A stretch of 64,000 nt of DNA from Verrucomicrobiota bacterium (GTDB taxonomy: Bacteria > Verrucomicrobiota > Verrucomicrobiia > Limisphaerales > UBA11320), in the NCBI GenBank assembly GCA_016199985.1, contig JACQFQ010000029.1:1-64000 (forward strand), in the 5' to 3' direction. Below, piece after piece: positions 26,069 to 32,693 of this stretch (its first letter is position 1; every line of letters begins with the position of its first letter). The notes under the pieces were generated by a model that was given only the letters and a program-made list of their open reading frames with translations, had not been told where the DNA came from and searched no databases. Made by a program: the position numbers and the translations under genes.

Positions 26069-27052
26069 ATGCGGCTACTCGCTCTATTGCTGGCTTGCTC
26101 AGTGGCTCTTTGCGCCCAGGCGCAGGAATCCAACACGCTCAAACTCATCAAGACCATTCCGCTGCCCGGTGTTAAAGGACGGTTCGACCATTTTGCCGTA
26201 GATGCAAAAAATCACCGTCTCTTTATCGCTGCGCTCGGAAACGACACGTTGGAAGTGCTCGACCTTGCGGCGGGCAAGAGCCTTAAAAGCCTTGCGAATT
26301 TGCACAAACCGCAGGGCGTGCTTTACCAGGACGACTCAAATCAAATCAGCGTTGCCAACGGCGGCGACGGCACGTTCCGACTGTTCGACGGCATTTCCTA
26401 CGCGCTGGTGAAAAACATCGGTTCGCTCGACGATGCCGACAACATGCGCTTCGACGCGAAGACAGCGCTGATCTACGTCGGTTACGGGGACGGCGCGCTT
26501 GCTGTCATTGACTCCGTAACGATGAAACAGACCATCGACATCAAGCTCGCAGCACATCCCGAATCATTTCAGTTGGAGAAGAACGGAAACCGCATCTTCG
26601 TAAACGTGCCGGACGCGAAACAGATCGCCGTGATTGACCGCGAGAAGCAAAAGGTAACCGCGACCTGGCCGATGAAGGAGTTTCAAGCCAACTTTCCGAT
26701 GGCATTGGATGAAGCGAGTCATCGCCTGTTCGTCGGTTGTCGCAAACCGGCGCGGCTGGTTGTGTTCGACACGAGCACCGGCAAACCTGTGGCCGACTTG
26801 GCGATCTCCGGCGACACTGACGACGTGTTTTACGATCCCGCTCGTAAGCGCCTCTACATCTCCTGCGGCGACGGCTTCGTGGATGTAATTGGCCAACATG
26901 ACCCCAACCACTATCAGTTGCGCGAGCGGATTCCGACCCGCGCCGGAGCACGAACCTCTTTTTTCTCCGCCGAATTGAATGAGTTTTACCTAGCGGTTCC
27001 GCAACGGCCTGGGCAATCGGCCGAACTGCGCATTTTCTTTGCCCAAGACTGA
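26069..27052 (+). CDS. secreted YVTN-type beta-propeller protein
   Basis: 327 residues with a signal peptide (MRLLALLLACSVALCAQAQ). The remainder is a seven-bladed propeller of the YVTN/cytochrome-D1-like class: FDHFAVDAKNHRLFIAALGN, VLDLAAGKSLKSL, IYVGYGDGALAVID, IFVNVPDAKQIAVIDREKQK, LFVGCRKPARLVVFDTSTGK and LYISCGDGFVDVI. No haem motif (CxxCH) is present. It ends the rightward operon begun by the GMC oxidoreductase; such propellers commonly bind partners in the periplasm. Confidence 0.85.
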   Translation: MRLLALLLACSVALCAQAQESNTLKLIKTIPLPGVKGRFDHFAVDAKNHRLFIAALGNDTLEVLDLAAGKSLKSLANLHKPQGVLYQDDSNQISVANGGDGTFRLFDGISYALVKNIGSLDDADNMRFDAKTALIYVGYGDGALAVIDSVTMKQTIDIKLAAHPESFQLEKNGNRIFVNVPDAKQIAVIDREKQKVTATWPMKEFQANFPMALDEASHRLFVGCRKPARLVVFDTSTGKPVADLAISGDTDDVFYDPARKRLYISCGDGFVDVIGQHDPNHYQLRERIPTRAGARTSFFSAELNEFYLAVPQRPGQSAELRIFFAQD

Positions 27053-27348
27053 GGAGCCAAGATTATGGCCTACGTCACGCTACTAAGCATTCCTGTCAAC
27101 GGTGCTGTGGAGGAGTAGCGCGGGTGTAGTGACCATGTAATAAAGGAGTAATGGAGGCGGAGGTCGGAATCGACCGTTTATCGCCGTGCTTGCGGGGGTG
27201 AAAATGGCCGATTCTGTTCGGTCATCAACTCAACCCTACTGGATTCGACCAAACTCGTCTTAACCTTCTTGGTGTCCGTTTAATCAACGCAGCCTTGCTA
27301 TGGAATGGTTGCGACTCTGCGATGGAAAACATCAGTGTCAGATAAACA

Positions 27349-27371
27349 AGACGTTGTTCGACATAACGTCT
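27349..27371. promoter_or_regulatory. inverted repeat, likely operator of the truncated Xre gene
   Basis: AGACGTT at 27349-27355 and AACGTCT at 27365-27371 are perfect inverted copies separated by 9 bp. A third GGACGTT follows at 27380-27386, just before the ATG at 27393. Spaced palindromes immediately upstream of HTH antitoxin-type genes are typical autoregulatory operators. Here the operator has outlived the gene it controlled. Confidence 0.5.
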
Positions 27372-27392
27372 GTCATACAGGACGTTAAACGC

Positions 27393-27494
27393 ATGCCGAA
27401 AACTGGCTCCCTTCCGTTTGCGGCCGTCCACGCGCTCCGCAAGCTGGGCCGCGATCTTGCGCTCGCGCGACGCAAGCGCGGCATCTCCACTTGA
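27393..27494 (+). pseudogene. truncated Xre/HipB-type regulator
   Basis: A 33-residue frame: MPKTGSLPFAAVHALRKLGR then DLALARRKRGIST. The segment 'LRKLGRDLALARRKRGIS' matches the first helix of Xre-family HTH domains such as HipB antitoxins, but the frame stops before the recognition helix and no continuation is visible downstream. It retains an upstream palindromic operator. It is most likely the 5' end of a regulator cut off by rearrangement next to the DUF3883 gene. Confidence 0.5.
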
Positions 27495-27645
27495 ATACCA
27501 ACCGGACATGCGCACTCCCAGCCTGCCTTCCCAAGCGCCAACCCCTCTCCGCGGAGTGAGCACACGCCCCATTTTGATCTCGCCGCTGACACAAATCGCT
27601 GACTTGCCAATTTTCGCTGAAGAAGCGCAACCTGGATTGCCAATC

Positions 27646-28500
27646 ATGTCTGACAACTGGTCACACAAAGAAGTGGAAGCAACAGTCTCGGATTATTTCG
27701 AAATGCTTGTGATGGAGCTCCGCGGTGACCCGTTCAACAAGGCTGAACACAACCGTAATCTCCAAAAGCTCCTGACCAATCGAAGCAAGGGAGCGATTGA
27801 GAAGAAGCACCAGAACATCAGCGCGGTGCTCATTGAACTCGGCTATCCCTACATTGACGGCTACAAGCCGCTCGGAAATTACCAGGAACTGCTTTACGGC
27901 GTCGTTGAAGAACGCCTCATCGGTGCGGTTGGTTTAAGCCAAGCGGCGGCGGCGGCGGTGGAGGAGAGAATCGAAACACCGCCCATCGTGAGCGACGTGC
28001 TCGCCATCTTGGTCAGCCGGCCCAGCAGAGAACAGGACAGGCCCAAGCTCTACGATCCTGCCCAACAGGTTCGCAGGCCCGGGCCGGTGCGCAGGAACTA
28101 TCTTGAGATGGAATCACGAAACCAGACTTTGGGACTGGCCGGAGAAAAGCTGGTTCTGGAATTTGAGCACAAGCGACTGTGGCAAGCTGGGAAAATGGAT
28201 TTGGCTAATCGGGTTGAGCACGTAGCGGATACCACTGGCGACCATCTGGGTTTCGATATCAAATCATTCGAGACAGACGGACGCGACAGACTGATCGAGG
28301 TAAAGACAACTCGCTTTGGTCCGTTGACGCCGTTCTTCGCGTCGAAGAATGAAGTGGAGGTTTCCGACACACGAGAAGCCGAGTATCAACTTTACCGGCT
28401 GTTCAGATTTGCCCAGCAACCAAAGCTCTTTGTGCTTCCCGGCTCGCTCCGCAAGACCTGCTCGCTTGATCCGATCCAGTTTTCTGCCATGCCGGTTTAG
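27646..28500 (+). CDS. DUF3883 domain protein (PD-(D/E)xK nuclease-like)
   Basis: ATG 27646 gives 284 residues; the longer frame to 27418 overlaps the regulator remnant and lacks similarity. The N-terminal ~100 residues (NWSHKEVEATVSDYFEMLVM...NKAEHNRNLQKLLTNRS...IEKKHQNISAVLIELGYPYI) are a module often found before nuclease-like domains in restriction genes. The C-terminal ~110 residues are DUF3883 (AGEKLVLEFEHKRL, HLGFDIKSFETDGRDRLIEV, KTTRFGPLTPFFAS). The spaced D and E-V-K fit a PD-(D/E)xK active site. The gene adjoins a decayed C5-methyltransferase on the opposite strand, so it is probably the surviving nuclease part of a restriction or defence locus. Confidence 0.82.
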   Translation: MSDNWSHKEVEATVSDYFEMLVMELRGDPFNKAEHNRNLQKLLTNRSKGAIEKKHQNISAVLIELGYPYIDGYKPLGNYQELLYGVVEERLIGAVGLSQAAAAAVEERIETPPIVSDVLAILVSRPSREQDRPKLYDPAQQVRRPGPVRRNYLEMESRNQTLGLAGEKLVLEFEHKRLWQAGKMDLANRVEHVADTTGDHLGFDIKSFETDGRDRLIEVKTTRFGPLTPFFASKNEVEVSDTREAEYQLYRLFRFAQQPKLFVLPGSLRKTCSLDPIQFSAMPV

Positions 28501-28820
28501 GAGTCGTTCGTGTCCACGACATCGGCGTCTGTTTCGTAGGCGCCAGCGAAAGCTTCAGGACCGTAGGCATGTTTCACAGCGCATTCTTCCGAGCAGAACC
28601 CTTAAACCGGGACTCAATCGACTTCCTCCTTACGGCATTGCTTGCAGATTGCAAGTTGCTGTTCAGGCGCGTCCATGAATTCAGAGCGAAGGAGTGATTG
28701 CCGGACGAGTCAAGTTGCTCGCTGACCATCGGTGGCACGGCATTGCCAATGACGCGGAACTGATGCGGGCGTGGCGTCATGTCGCGGTTTCCTGACCGCG
28801 TTAAAGGCGGCAAGGTGCGC
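28497..28820 (-). pseudogene. decayed C-terminus of a DNA (cytosine-5) methyltransferase
   Basis: On the minus strand 28712-28813 encodes TRSGNRDMTPRPHQFRVIGN and then AVPPMVSEQL. The QFRVIGNAVPP core is motif X of C5-methyltransferases. After a frameshift near 28705 the frame continues as VRQSLLRSEF, then a zinc-finger-like tail (ICKQCRKEEVD, two in-frame stops, GFCSEECAVKHAYGP) to a stop at 28497-28499. That stop overlaps the stop of the DUF3883 gene on the other strand. No other methyltransferase motif (PCQ, ENV) is present; the upstream part is missing where the palindromic repeat at 28923 begins. Confidence 0.62.
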
Positions 28821-28924
28821 TTGCTGAAAAAGGAGAGTTGGACGCAGATTGGAATCCGGCCAAAGACGAACGCCTCGCCGATGAACAGAAGGACCTCGGC
28901 CCAACCCAGGGGGAGTTGTTTTAA
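28802..28924 (+). pseudogene. unidentified plus-strand gene tail ending at the palindromic repeat
   Basis: The plus frame 28802-28924 reads GALAEKGELDADWNPAKDER then LADEQKDLGPTQGELF and ends with a TAA at 28922-28924. The last two bases of that stop are the first two bases of the repeat at 28923. An adjacent frame (28779 on) reads MSRFPDRVKGGKVRLLKK, so one frameshift would join the two into 'GKVRLLKK-ELDADWNPAKDERL'. That pattern vaguely recalls the end of DUF1156-type adenine methylases. It overlaps the C5-methyltransferase remnant only slightly. This may be a genuine relic or chance. Confidence 0.25.
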
Positions 28925-29024
28925 CCGCGAATAGACGCCAATGAACGCGAATCGAGAACGGGGAAAGGAGCTATCGCTCGGTGTCTTGGAATTCATTCGC
29001 GTCTATTCGCGTCCATTCGCGGTT
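28923..29024. repeat. 102-bp palindromic repeat, copy A
   Basis: Begins AACCGCGAATAGACGCCAAT and ends GTCCATTCGCGGTT. The two ends are inverted repeats of roughly 30 bp with a few mismatches, built from the unit CGCGAATNNA. The centre (CGAGAACGGGGAAAGGAGC) is unpaired. Read on the minus strand it yields the spurious peptide NREWTRIDANEFQ. Confidence 0.85.
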
Positions 29025-29047
29025 GCTTTTCTTAGTCAGGAAATGTA

Positions 29048-29070
29048 ACCGCGAATGAACGTGAATGAGA
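29048..29070 (+). repeat. half-arm of the palindromic repeat containing the GxxExxY start codon
   Basis: AACCGCGAATGAACGTGAAT, followed by GAG, is a third forward arm of the flanking repeat. The ATG at 29055-29057 lies inside it, so the first residues MNVNE of the GxxExxY protein are encoded by repeat sequence. Confidence 0.7.
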
Positions 29071-29447
29071 AACTGCTTCTGAAGGACGAGGTCTATCGGA
29101 TTGTGGGCTGTTCGATGGATGTGCTCAACGGGCTTGCCCACGGATTGCATGAGAAGCCTTACGAGAACGCGCTGGTCGTGGAATTCCGTTTGCAGGGGAT
29201 TCCATTCGTTCAGCAGCCGCGCTTCGACATCCTCTACAAGAACGTCAATGTCGGTGAATATGTGCCGGACTTGATCGCGTTCAACGCGGTGGTCGTAGAC
29301 GCGAAAGTCATCGAAGCCATCACCGACCATGAACGCGGGCAGATGCTGAACTACCTCAGAATCACCGGCCACAAAGTTGGCGTCCTCCTCAACTTTAAGC
29401 GCACGAAACTGGAATGGGAAAGAATCGTCCTGGACACGAATCGCTGA
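29055..29447 (+). CDS. GxxExxY protein (PD-(D/E)xK nuclease-like)
   Basis: 130 residues, the usual family length. The name-giving motif is GLHEKPY at residues 30-36. The family's nuclease-like core follows: Asp72 in VPDLIAF, then Asp82-Ala83-Lys84 in VVVDAK (usually E-x-K), and the conserved tail DHERGQMLNYLRITGHKVGV then LLNF. Members are abundant in Verrucomicrobiota and related phyla, have no established function, and resemble PDDEXK_3 nucleases. The gene lies between two copies of a palindromic repeat, and its start codon is inside a repeat arm. The Asp in place of the common Glu may or may not preserve activity. Confidence 0.92.
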   Translation: MNVNEKLLLKDEVYRIVGCSMDVLNGLAHGLHEKPYENALVVEFRLQGIPFVQQPRFDILYKNVNVGEYVPDLIAFNAVVVDAKVIEAITDHERGQMLNYLRITGHKVGVLLNFKRTKLEWERIVLDTNR

Positions 29448-29464
29448 TGCTCACGCCAGTTGCT

Positions 29465-29566
29465 AACCGCGAATCGAGGCCAATGAACGCGAATCGAGAA
29501 CGGGGAAAGGAGCCATCGCTTGGTGTATTGGAATTCATTCGCGTCTATTCGCGCCCATTCGCGGTT
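29465..29566. repeat. 102-bp palindromic repeat, copy B
   Basis: Same length and orientation as copy A with about six substitutions, beginning AACCGCGAATCGAGGCCAAT and ending GCCCATTCGCGGTT. It starts 17 bp after the GxxExxY stop codon. Both copies are followed by GCTTTTCTT, so the conserved block extends a little beyond the palindrome. Confidence 0.85.
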
Positions 29567-29680
29567 GCTTTTCTTCGTCATGAGACCACAGGAAGAATTT
29601 CATTTCCACGAGTCAAAACGAGGCTATTCTCGCCCCTGCGTCTCCCGCAGTTCTAGTTCTGCGGGATTCCTTTCGAGCTC

Positions 29681-30802
29681 ATGATTCAATCAATGCGCGC
29701 CGTTGGCGTTGTGCCGTCCCGGAAAGAGGTGCGGATGCTGGAGCATCCCGCGCCGTCGCTGTCCCACGCGAACCACGTGAAGATCCGCACCCTCGACGTG
29801 GGGATCTGCGGCACCGATCGCGAGATCTGCACCTTTGTCTACGGGGCTCCGCCGGGAGGCTCCGATTACCTTGTCCTGGGCCATGAGGCGCTGGGCCGCG
29901 TGGTGGAGGTCGGGAGCGGCGTGAAGAAGTTCAAGGTCGGCGACTACGTCGTCCCCAGCGTCCGACGCCCCTGTCCCGATCCCGGATGCGTTCCCTGCCG
30001 CCAGGACCGCCAGGACTTCTGCTCCACCTGGACCTTCACCGAGCGCGGCATCAATCAGTACCACGGATACATGACCGAGTATTTCGTGGATGATGAAAAG
30101 TACCTGACTTTCGTTCCCCCCGAGCTCCGCGACATCGCCGTCCTGGTCGAGCCCCTGACCGTGGCCGAAAAGGGCCTCGCGCAGGTTTGGAAGACCCAGC
30201 AGCGTTTGCCTTGGGGCGGCGCCAAGCCGGGAGAGCCGCGAGGCGCCGGGCTCAACGCGGTGGTGTTGGGCGCCGGGCCGGTGGGGATCCTCGGCGCCAT
30301 GGCGCTGAAGGTGAATGGATTCAAGACCTTCGTTTACTCCCGTTCGAAGAAGCCCAATCCCAAGGCGGACCTCGTCGAATCGTTCGGAGTGGAATACATC
30401 TCCAGCGAGGAAGTGAACGTCGAGGATCTCGCGAAGAAGGTGGGAAGCATCGATTTGATCTACGAGGCGGTCGGCGTTCCGGGAATCACGTTTGACGTGA
30501 TGCGGGCGCTCGGGATCAACGGCGTCTACGTCATGACGGGCATTCCGGCGCCGAAGCCGCCGATTCCTGTCGCGGCGAGCGAGATCATGCGGAACGTGGT
30601 GCTGAAGAATCAGGCGATCGTGGGCACTGTGAACGCGGATGGCGACGCTTTCGCCAACGCGATCAGCGACCTCGGCACCTTCCATCAGCGCTGGCCGAAG
30701 GCCGTGCGACAGCTGATCACCGCGCGTCACACGCTCGACAATTTCGAGGAGCTCCTCGTCGGCAAAGCGTTCGGGATCAAGAACGTGATCGCCTTCGAGT
30801 AG
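29681..30802 (+). CDS. glucose 1-dehydrogenase-like zinc MDR oxidoreductase
   Basis: 373 residues of the medium-chain alcohol dehydrogenase superfamily. Catalytic zinc ligands are expected at Cys43 (GICGTDREI) and His68-Glu69 (LGHEALGRVVEVGSGV). A structural zinc loop is partly conserved (CPDPGCVPCRQDRQDFC). The Rossmann dinucleotide motif is VVLGAGPVGILGAMALK. The layout with HGYMTEYFVDDEKYL and VLVEPLTVAEKGL matches archaeal-type glucose dehydrogenases of the Entner-Doudoroff route, so oxidation of an aldose with NAD(P)+ is the best guess. It converges on the ABC exporter genes. An internal ATG at 29693 is an alternative start. Confidence 0.85.
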   Translation: MIQSMRAVGVVPSRKEVRMLEHPAPSLSHANHVKIRTLDVGICGTDREICTFVYGAPPGGSDYLVLGHEALGRVVEVGSGVKKFKVGDYVVPSVRRPCPDPGCVPCRQDRQDFCSTWTFTERGINQYHGYMTEYFVDDEKYLTFVPPELRDIAVLVEPLTVAEKGLAQVWKTQQRLPWGGAKPGEPRGAGLNAVVLGAGPVGILGAMALKVNGFKTFVYSRSKKPNPKADLVESFGVEYISSEEVNVEDLAKKVGSIDLIYEAVGVPGITFDVMRALGINGVYVMTGIPAPKPPIPVAASEIMRNVVLKNQAIVGTVNADGDAFANAISDLGTFHQRWPKAVRQLITARHTLDNFEELLVGKAFGIKNVIAFE

Positions 30803-30808
30803 GAACGC

Positions 30809-30825
30809 GGCGCGGCCTTCGCGCC
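30809..30825. terminator. possible bidirectional terminator hairpin
   Basis: GGCGCG (30809-30814) and CGCGCC (30820-30825) form a perfect 6-bp GC stem with a 5-nt loop, in the 73-bp gap between the convergent dehydrogenase and ABC exporter genes. No T tract accompanies it. Confidence 0.3.
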
Positions 30826-30875
30826 ACGGTTCCAACCGCTCCTTCAGCCGCTCTCGCGAAGCTCCAAGCCGGGAT

Positions 30876-32690
30876 TCAGCGCGGGGCGGATTGTCCCAGG
30901 AATTCGTCGTGGAGACGGGCGTAGGGGCCTTTGCGCGCCAGGAGTTCGTCGTGCGTTCCGGATTCCACAACGGCGCCGCTGTCCAGCACCAGAATCCTGT
31001 GCGCGTTGCGGACCGTCGAAAGCCGATGGGCGATCACGAAACACGTGCGCTGCTCGAACAGCTTTTCCAACGCGTGCTGAAGCACTTCCTCCGTTTGAGG
31101 ATCCACCGCGCTCGTCGCCTCGTCCAGGATCAGGATGCGCGGCCGCGCCACCATCGCCCGGGTGATGGTGAGCAGTTGGCGTTCGCCCGCGCTGAGGTTT
31201 CCGCCCCTTTCCCCCACTTTGGTCTGATAGCCCTCGGCGAACCGCTGGATCATCCCGTCCGTGCCCAGAATGCGGGCGGCTTCCTTCACCTCGTCCTCGC
31301 TCGCGTGGGGGCGTCCGTATTTCAGGTTCTCCATCACGGTTCCCGTGAAGAGGAAGTTCTCCTGCGTCACAATCCCGATCTGCTGATGGAGGCTTTCCAC
31401 CGTCGCGGATTGCAGCTCGACGCCGTCGACGCGGATCTGCCCTTTGTGCGGCTCATAGAACCGCGCGAGAAGGCTGATGACGCTCGTCTTGCCCGACCCC
31501 GTATGCCCCACCAGCGCCACCGTCTCCCCCGGTTGGGCCTCAAACGAGATGTCCTTCAGCACCCAGTGGTTGGCGGGCGTGGAATCGTAGCGAAACCAAA
31601 CATGATCGAAGGCCACCGCGCCCCGCAGCGGGGGAAGCGCCGTCGCGTCCGGCCGGTTGCGCACCTGGGGCTCCGTGTCGAGGAGTTGGAAGATCCGCTC
31701 CGCGCTCGCCGCCGTGGAGAGGACGGCGTTGTACAGGTCGCCCATGGTTTGGATGGGCCCGAAGAACATTCCGAGGTAGAGAACAAACGCCGCGAGCTCG
31801 CCGACCGTGATCTCGCCCCGCAGCGCCAGCTGTCCCCCGTAGCCCAGGATGATGCAGGTGCCCACGCCGGAGATGAAACCGATGAACGGCATGTAGGTGT
31901 GGAACACGCGCGCCGCGGCGATGGCGTGGCCCGCGTATTCGCCGTGCAAAGACTCGAACCGCTCCAGGTTTTCGTCCTCGCGAGCGAACGCCTGCACCAC
32001 CCGGACGCCCTGGATGTTCTCCGCCATCGCCGCCGCCAGACGCGACGAATGCGCCCTCACCTTGCGATACGCCTTGAGGCCGTGGAGATGGAACAGCCGG
32101 GTCGCGAAGAGGAGCGCGGGCAGGACCAGTGAAACCGCCAGCGACAGCCGCCAGTCGTACCGAAGCATGAGCGCGAACACCCCGATCAAAGTCAGCAGGC
32201 TGGACAGCAGTTGGGATCCTCCCCAGGTCACCACGCGATCCAGGGAATCAATGTCGGTGTCCGCCCGGCTGATGATCCTGCCCTGCTGGGTGCGGTCGAA
32301 GTAGTTCAACGAGAGCTTTTGGATATGCTCAAACACCGCGAGCCGCAGATCGTTCATCGCGCCTTGTCCCACCTGGATCGTCGTTCTCACCTGGATGGAG
32401 GTGAGGCCCCATCCCAGAAGCAGATTGCCCAGGTAGATGGCGCTGATGACGAAGATGCCGTGGATCGCCGCCTCCTTTGTGGAAAACCGGGTGAGATAGT
32501 TGTCGATCCCCACCTGGATGAACTTGGGCCCGAGCAGCTGGGACACGGTCGCCAGGACAGTGAAAACCAGGTTGAGCGCGACGAGCCGACGATAGGGCTT
32601 CACATAGCCGAACAGGCGCAGGAACAGGGCCCGCGTCATTCGCTTTTGCGCGAACTCCTCCTCCAATTCGATGTCGAGAGGCTGGGCCAT
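30876..32690 (-). CDS. ABC exporter subunit with consensus ATP site (fused permease-ATPase)
   Basis: 604 residues: six predicted membrane helices in the first ~340, then a nucleotide-binding domain with Walker A (GHTGSGKTS), signature NLSAGERQLL, Walker B LILDEATSAVD with the catalytic Glu, and switch His in VIAHRLSTV. The signature deviates from LSGGQ, as in the partner strand of asymmetric exporters. The companion gene 3 bp upstream has the complementary degenerate residues, so the two should form a heterodimer of the TM287/288, BmrCD or TmrAB kind exporting drugs, lipids or peptides. The substrate cannot be read from sequence. Confidence 0.93.
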   Translation of the reverse strand: MAQPLDIELEEEFAQKRMTRALFLRLFGYVKPYRRLVALNLVFTVLATVSQLLGPKFIQVGIDNYLTRFSTKEAAIHGIFVISAIYLGNLLLGWGLTSIQVRTTIQVGQGAMNDLRLAVFEHIQKLSLNYFDRTQQGRIISRADTDIDSLDRVVTWGGSQLLSSLLTLIGVFALMLRYDWRLSLAVSLVLPALLFATRLFHLHGLKAYRKVRAHSSRLAAAMAENIQGVRVVQAFAREDENLERFESLHGEYAGHAIAAARVFHTYMPFIGFISGVGTCIILGYGGQLALRGEITVGELAAFVLYLGMFFGPIQTMGDLYNAVLSTAASAERIFQLLDTEPQVRNRPDATALPPLRGAVAFDHVWFRYDSTPANHWVLKDISFEAQPGETVALVGHTGSGKTSVISLLARFYEPHKGQIRVDGVELQSATVESLHQQIGIVTQENFLFTGTVMENLKYGRPHASEDEVKEAARILGTDGMIQRFAEGYQTKVGERGGNLSAGERQLLTITRAMVARPRILILDEATSAVDPQTEEVLQHALEKLFEQRTCFVIAHRLSTVRNAHRILVLDSGAVVESGTHDELLARKGPYARLHDEFLGQSAPR

Positions 32691-32693
32691 GGG

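Larger units (their letters stand above)
28923..29566 (+). mobile_element. putative palindromic-repeat cassette carrying a GxxExxY gene
   Basis: Two 102-bp direct copies of a palindromic repeat (28923-29024 and 29465-29566, about six mismatches) bracket the GxxExxY gene, and an extra half-arm at 29048-29070 contains its start codon. The left boundary falls exactly at the stop codon of a gene relic in a graveyard of restriction genes. The architecture parallels REP/RAYT 'REPtrons', where a nuclease-like gene is flanked by the palindromes it may mobilise, but no transposase is present. Mobility is an inference from the repeat arrangement. Confidence 0.45.

Noticed and set aside
27065..27118. 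17-codon frame MAYVTLLSIPVNGAVEE after the YVTN gene
   Set aside because: Too short, no similarity and no clear ribosome site; listed only because it follows the operon directly.
28971..29372. Minus-strand frames encoding NREWTRIDANEFQ-type peptides
   Set aside because: These peptides come from translating the palindromic repeats and occur as spurious proteins; they are not genes.
28923..29566. Reading the repeated arms as a CRISPR array
   Set aside because: The units are palindromic, unevenly spaced, separated by a gene, and there are no cas genes or regular spacers.
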